Made by a program: the position numbers and the translations under genes. Below are positions 61,650-64,000 of a stretch of DNA of 64,000 nucleotides, one piece after another (positions within the stretch are counted from its first letter, which is position 1; each line of letters begins with the position of its first letter). Origin of the DNA: Streptomyces sp. Tu 3180 (GTDB taxonomy: Bacteria > Actinomycetota > Actinomycetes > Streptomycetales > Streptomycetaceae); NCBI RefSeq assembly GCF_009852415.1, contig NZ_WOXS01000002.1:992001-1056000 (forward strand), given 5' to 3'. Below the pieces are notes generated by a model. That model saw nothing but the letters and a program-made list of their open reading frames with translations, did not search any database and was not told the origin of the DNA.

Positions 61650-62453
61650 ATGACTCACCCGCGTGAAGAAATCAGGGCCAGGCTGCAGACCGATCGCCCG
61701 CACTCCGCCCGTGTCTGGAATTACCTGCTGGGAGGCAAGGACAACTACCCTGTCGACAGCGAGGCCGGTGAGGTCGTCCTGAAGACCTTCCCGGAGTTCG
61801 CCGCCGTCGCGCGGCTGCAGCGGAGGTTCCTCGCGCGCGCTGTGCGCTTCCTCGCGAGCGAGGCCGGTGTCCGCCAGTTCCTCGACATCGGCACCGGACT
61901 GCCCACCGCCGACAACACACACGAACTGGCCCAGCGCATCGCGCCGGAGAGCCGCATTGTGTACGTCGACAACGACCCCCTCGTCCTGGTGCACGCGCAG
62001 GCCCTGCTCACCAGCAGCACCGAGGGCGCCTGCGCCTACATCGACGCCGACGTCAGGGACCCGGAACGCATCCTCGCCGAAGCAGCGAAGACTCTGGACC
62101 TCAGCCGCCCGGTCGCCCTGACCATGCTGGGCATCATGGGGCAGATCTCCGACGCCGAGCGCCCCGCCGACCTGGTGAGCAGGCTGATGTCGGCCCTGCC
62201 CTCGGGCAGCTACCTGGCCCTGAGTGACGGCACGAACACCAACGAGGCCCTCAACACCGCGGTCGGGGTCTACAACGGGCAGTCGGCCAACACCTACCAC
62301 CTGCGATCGCCACAGGAGATCGCCTCCTTCTTCACCGGATTGGAGCTGGTGGAGCCGGGGGTCGTGGCCACGGCCGCCTGGCGGCCGGACGCCGACCGGG
62401 CCGAGGAGGACACAGCCGATGTCTCCGTCTGCGGTGTCGCGGTCAAGAAGTGA
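61650..62453 (+). CDS. SAM-dependent methyltransferase, DUF574 (Methyltransf_19) family
   Basis: 267 residues. Starts MTHPREEIRARLQTDRPHSA followed by VWNYLLGGKDNYPVD, the DUF574 signature. The SAM-binding strand is QFLDIGTGLPTADNTHELAQ, with acidic VYVDNDPLVLVHAQ after it and ALTMLGIMGQISD next. Streptomycetes hold many copies, often beside helix-turn-helix regulators; the substrate is unknown. It lies outside the Dap operon and is probably unrelated. Confidence 0.88.
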   Translation: MTHPREEIRARLQTDRPHSARVWNYLLGGKDNYPVDSEAGEVVLKTFPEFAAVARLQRRFLARAVRFLASEAGVRQFLDIGTGLPTADNTHELAQRIAPESRIVYVDNDPLVLVHAQALLTSSTEGACAYIDADVRDPERILAEAAKTLDLSRPVALTMLGIMGQISDAERPADLVSRLMSALPSGSYLALSDGTNTNEALNTAVGVYNGQSANTYHLRSPQEIASFFTGLELVEPGVVATAAWRPDADRAEEDTADVSVCGVAVKK

Positions 62454-62613
62454 CCCGGCCTGCCGCTCGGGTAGTCCCGCGGAGGCTGTGGGTGCCGATA
62501 AACCATCCGGTCAGGTCAGAAGCTTGATCGTCGGCGCCAAGGCTTCCGTGCCGCCTAACCGCTCGCGCCCGTGCCGTGCACGCGGACGACGGCCGGGCGG
62601 CATCATGACCTGC

Positions 62614-62830
62614 TGTGCTGCTGCGCCTGGCCTGCCTCGCCGTGACCGACGCCTTCACCCTCCTGCGTCTGCTACCGAAGAGTGAGCGGGACAAAGACAT
62701 TGAAGATCCTCGCGCTGCGGCACCAGTTGCTGGTCCTGCAGCACCAGGTCGGCAAGCGCGTGTTCACCGACACCGACCGCGCAGTCTCGCCGGTCTGCTC
62801 CACCGCTCCTGATCGGCAAGCTACGCCAAC
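62614..62830 (+). pseudogene. Integrase-core (IS3/IS481-like) transposase remnant
   Basis: Frame 1: LLRLACLAVTDAFTLLRLLP then KSERDKDIE. A shift moves to frame 2: TLKILALRHQLLVLQHQVGK then RVFTDTDRA. Together they match the N-terminus of an rve-type transposase that normally continues for 250-300 residues. Only ~70 residues remain. Confidence 0.6.
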
Positions 62831-62843
62831 TCCTGCTGCTGGA

Positions 62844-62955
62844 GCGTGTCTTTTTGGTGAGTTGATCAGCCGATCGGGTTCCTAAATCCGATTCACGATC
62901 ATCAATGCGATAGGGGCCGGATCAAGCCGCTGATGCCGGCCGATCCGGTCCGTGG
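62844..62955 (+). repeat. Copy A of an IS5-family left end
   Basis: 112 bp closely matching 63696-63808 (both contain GGGGCCGGATC, AGCCGCTGATGCCGGCCGAT and GTGTCT near their starts), with scattered substitutions and one missing base. The transposase start in this copy is frameshifted and stops after VRG. A relic end without its element. Confidence 0.7.
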
Positions 62956-62971
62956 ATGACGGTGGCTACCC

Positions 62972-63466
62972 ATGTCCATGAGGAAAACCGCACTCGTCCT
63001 GGCGGCGGCGCTCGCCGTGATCGCCGTCACCGCCGGCTGCCACACGCAGGCACCGAACCCTCCGGACTTCGGATACGCCCGGGGCCCGGAGGGCGGCCTC
63101 GTGATCGCGTATCCGATCTGCCCGGGGGACACCGTCTCCGGAGCAGAGATCTATGCGGACGACGACGACTTCACGACCCTGTGGAAAGCGCGCGGCCCTC
63201 GCTCGGCCGAGACGGCGCAGGGCTTCTTCGACCTGGGCAGCGACGCCGACTTCGCCAAGGAGGAACAGCCTCTCCGGGGGAAGCTGCCTGACGGCTTCTA
63301 CGTCACCGTTTTCGAGGAGGCCGACGGCAAGGAGGAAGAGGGGAGGGACGGCTGGATCGACCTCTCCCGGCTGGAGGGCGCCCGGCTCGGGGAGGGCGAG
63401 TTCATGACCCACACGGGAAAGGTGATGACCCGAACGGACATCAACGCCCAGCTGAGCTGCTCCTGA
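62972..63466 (+). CDS. Small lipoprotein
   Basis: 164 residues. Type-II signal MSMRKTALVLAAALAVIAVT then lipobox TAGC (Cys24 region), so it is anchored on the outer face of the membrane. The mature part is acidic with ICPGDTVSGAEIYADDDDF, VTVFEEADGKEEEG and a C-terminal Cys. No family recognised. It sits between the two IS left-end copies, so it may have moved as cargo. An ATG 6 nt downstream is an equally good start. Confidence 0.75.
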   Translation: MSMRKTALVLAAALAVIAVTAGCHTQAPNPPDFGYARGPEGGLVIAYPICPGDTVSGAEIYADDDDFTTLWKARGPRSAETAQGFFDLGSDADFAKEEQPLRGKLPDGFYVTVFEEADGKEEEGRDGWIDLSRLEGARLGEGEFMTHTGKVMTRTDINAQLSCS

Positions 63467-63478
63467 CTGAGGTGCCGG

Positions 63479-63690
63479 TCACGAGACGAAGCCGAGAGCG
63501 GCCTCCAGCGGCACCAGCAGGGACCGGGAGACACCCGGTAGCAGCAGAAGGCGGGACCGACGACAGCCAGCACGTGGGGCAGCGGCGCGCCACTGCGCCA
63601 TATCGATGTCAGCGGTGTTCGGACCGATGACGAGATAGCCGCCGCCGGTCTTGTCGGCGATGGCGGCACGACCGTCCCGGATGGCGTCGC
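63479..63690 (-). other. Possible gene fragment of unknown origin
   Basis: A minus-strand frame contains DAIRDGRAAIADKTGGGYLV then IGPNTADIDMAQWRAAAPRA, which looks like real protein rather than a shadow. It has no credible start and is cut by the IS copy at 63696. No family recognised. Confidence 0.25.
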
Positions 63691-63695
63691 CCGGC

Positions 63696-63808
63696 GCGTG
63701 TCTCCTTGATGGGTTGATCAGTCGATCGGATGCGCCTGTCCGATTGGTGATCACTGATGCGATGCGGGGCCGGATCGAGCCGCTGATGCCGGCCGATCCG
63801 GTCCGCGG
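63696..63808 (+). repeat. Copy B of the IS5-family left end
   Basis: 113 bp near-identical to 62844-62955, here continuous with a transposase reading frame. It contains the element's outer end (GTGTCTCCTTGATGGG region) and the transposase start. Confidence 0.7.
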
Positions 63809-64000
63809 GCGGCGATGGGCCGATCACCGCCCTACCCTCGAGGCCATCGCGTGGAAGTACCGCACCGACTCGCCCTGGCGGGACCTGCCCGACGAGCCCG
63901 GCTCGCATCAAACCGCCCATGAACGGCTGATCAGACGGGCCGTCGACGGCACTGGGAGAAGATCCTCGCCGCCGTCCGGGCAGCAGGGGACGCCGACGAC
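63747..64000 (+). pseudogene. IS5-family transposase, frameshifted and cut by the window end
   Basis: GTG start, then ITDAMRGRIEPLMPADPVRG, RRWADHRPTLEAIAWKYRTD and SPWRDLPDEPGSHQTAHERL, the standard N-terminus of an IS5-group transposase. After RAVDGT a one-base loss near 63950 shifts the frame; the correct continuation WEKILAAVRAAGDADD is in the next frame. The rest lies beyond the window. Confidence 0.75.

Noticed and set aside
61117..61653. 178-codon plus-strand open frame before the methyltransferase
   Set aside because: No motif, no clear ribosome site, mixed composition, and an equally long overlapping frame exists. Not convincing as a gene.

Overview
The window is chromosomal DNA of a Streptomyces or very close relative. 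The evidence is very high GC with strong third-position GC bias, GTG and TTG starts, a sortase-anchored chaplin, an SPW-repeat protein, DUF397 and DUF6479 proteins, an NsdA-like regulator, and a phosphotransferase with a rare TTA (bldA-type) codon. The assignment is by gene content only.

Layout. 1-4 kb (minus strand): 3'-truncated adenosine deaminase, a VOC protein, a secreted PI-PLC-like enzyme, and a GH19 chitinase behind two DasR-type sites. 4-10.9 kb: an organosulfur operon read leftward (sfnG, a DszC-like flavin monooxygenase, an ssuE-like reductase, sfnB-like, ssuD). It is preceded by a tiny cysteine-containing leader peptide and a divergent LysR gene. The set should take sulfone and sulfonate sulfur to sulfite. 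10.8-16.5 kb: a small conserved protein, an internally deleted MMPL transporter with its MarR regulator and operator, an SPW protein, a decayed and an intact epimerase, a GNAT enzyme and a nucleoside deaminase. 16.6-30.1 kb: chaplin, secreted S33 peptidase, baeRF-type protein, PAS/PP2C phosphatase, NsdA-like regulator, phosphotransferase, secreted N-acetylmuramoyl-L-alanine amidase, a CGNR regulator, a universal stress protein and DUF397. 30.3-47.8 kb: LTA-synthase-like membrane sulfatase, hydrolase, phenylacetate-CoA ligase with a TetR-type operator, acyl-CoA synthetase, Tat-exported serine hydrolase, FAD oxidoreductase, Ser/Thr kinase with TPRs, a copper four-helix protein, an ECF sigma factor with a membrane partner, and two membrane glycosyltransferase-type proteins.

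48-64 kb is an island. Its left edge is an IS graveyard in which an IS5-family element is interrupted by a decayed IS110-family element, followed by a third transposase relic. At 50.9-60.1 kb is a compact gene cluster with visibly lower GC at its left end. It encodes: a membrane protein with the T-TM-C1-TM-C2-TM-C3 layout of poly-epsilon-lysine synthetase but no adenylation domain; a separate NRPS (half condensation domain, A, T, TE) broken by a one-base shift in a C5 run; a SyrP/TauD-type dioxygenase; and SbnB and SbnA, which together make L-2,3-diaminopropionate (Dap). The likely product is a Dap-derived peptide or homopolymer made by a 'split' Pls-type machine. This is the most novel system in the window. 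The right edge holds truncated genes (DUF6228, a SerA-like dehydrogenase), a DUF574 methyltransferase, and two copies of an IS left end flanking a lipoprotein gene.

No tRNA, rRNA or CRISPR array was found. Product names come from motif and family recognition by eye; no database search was run.
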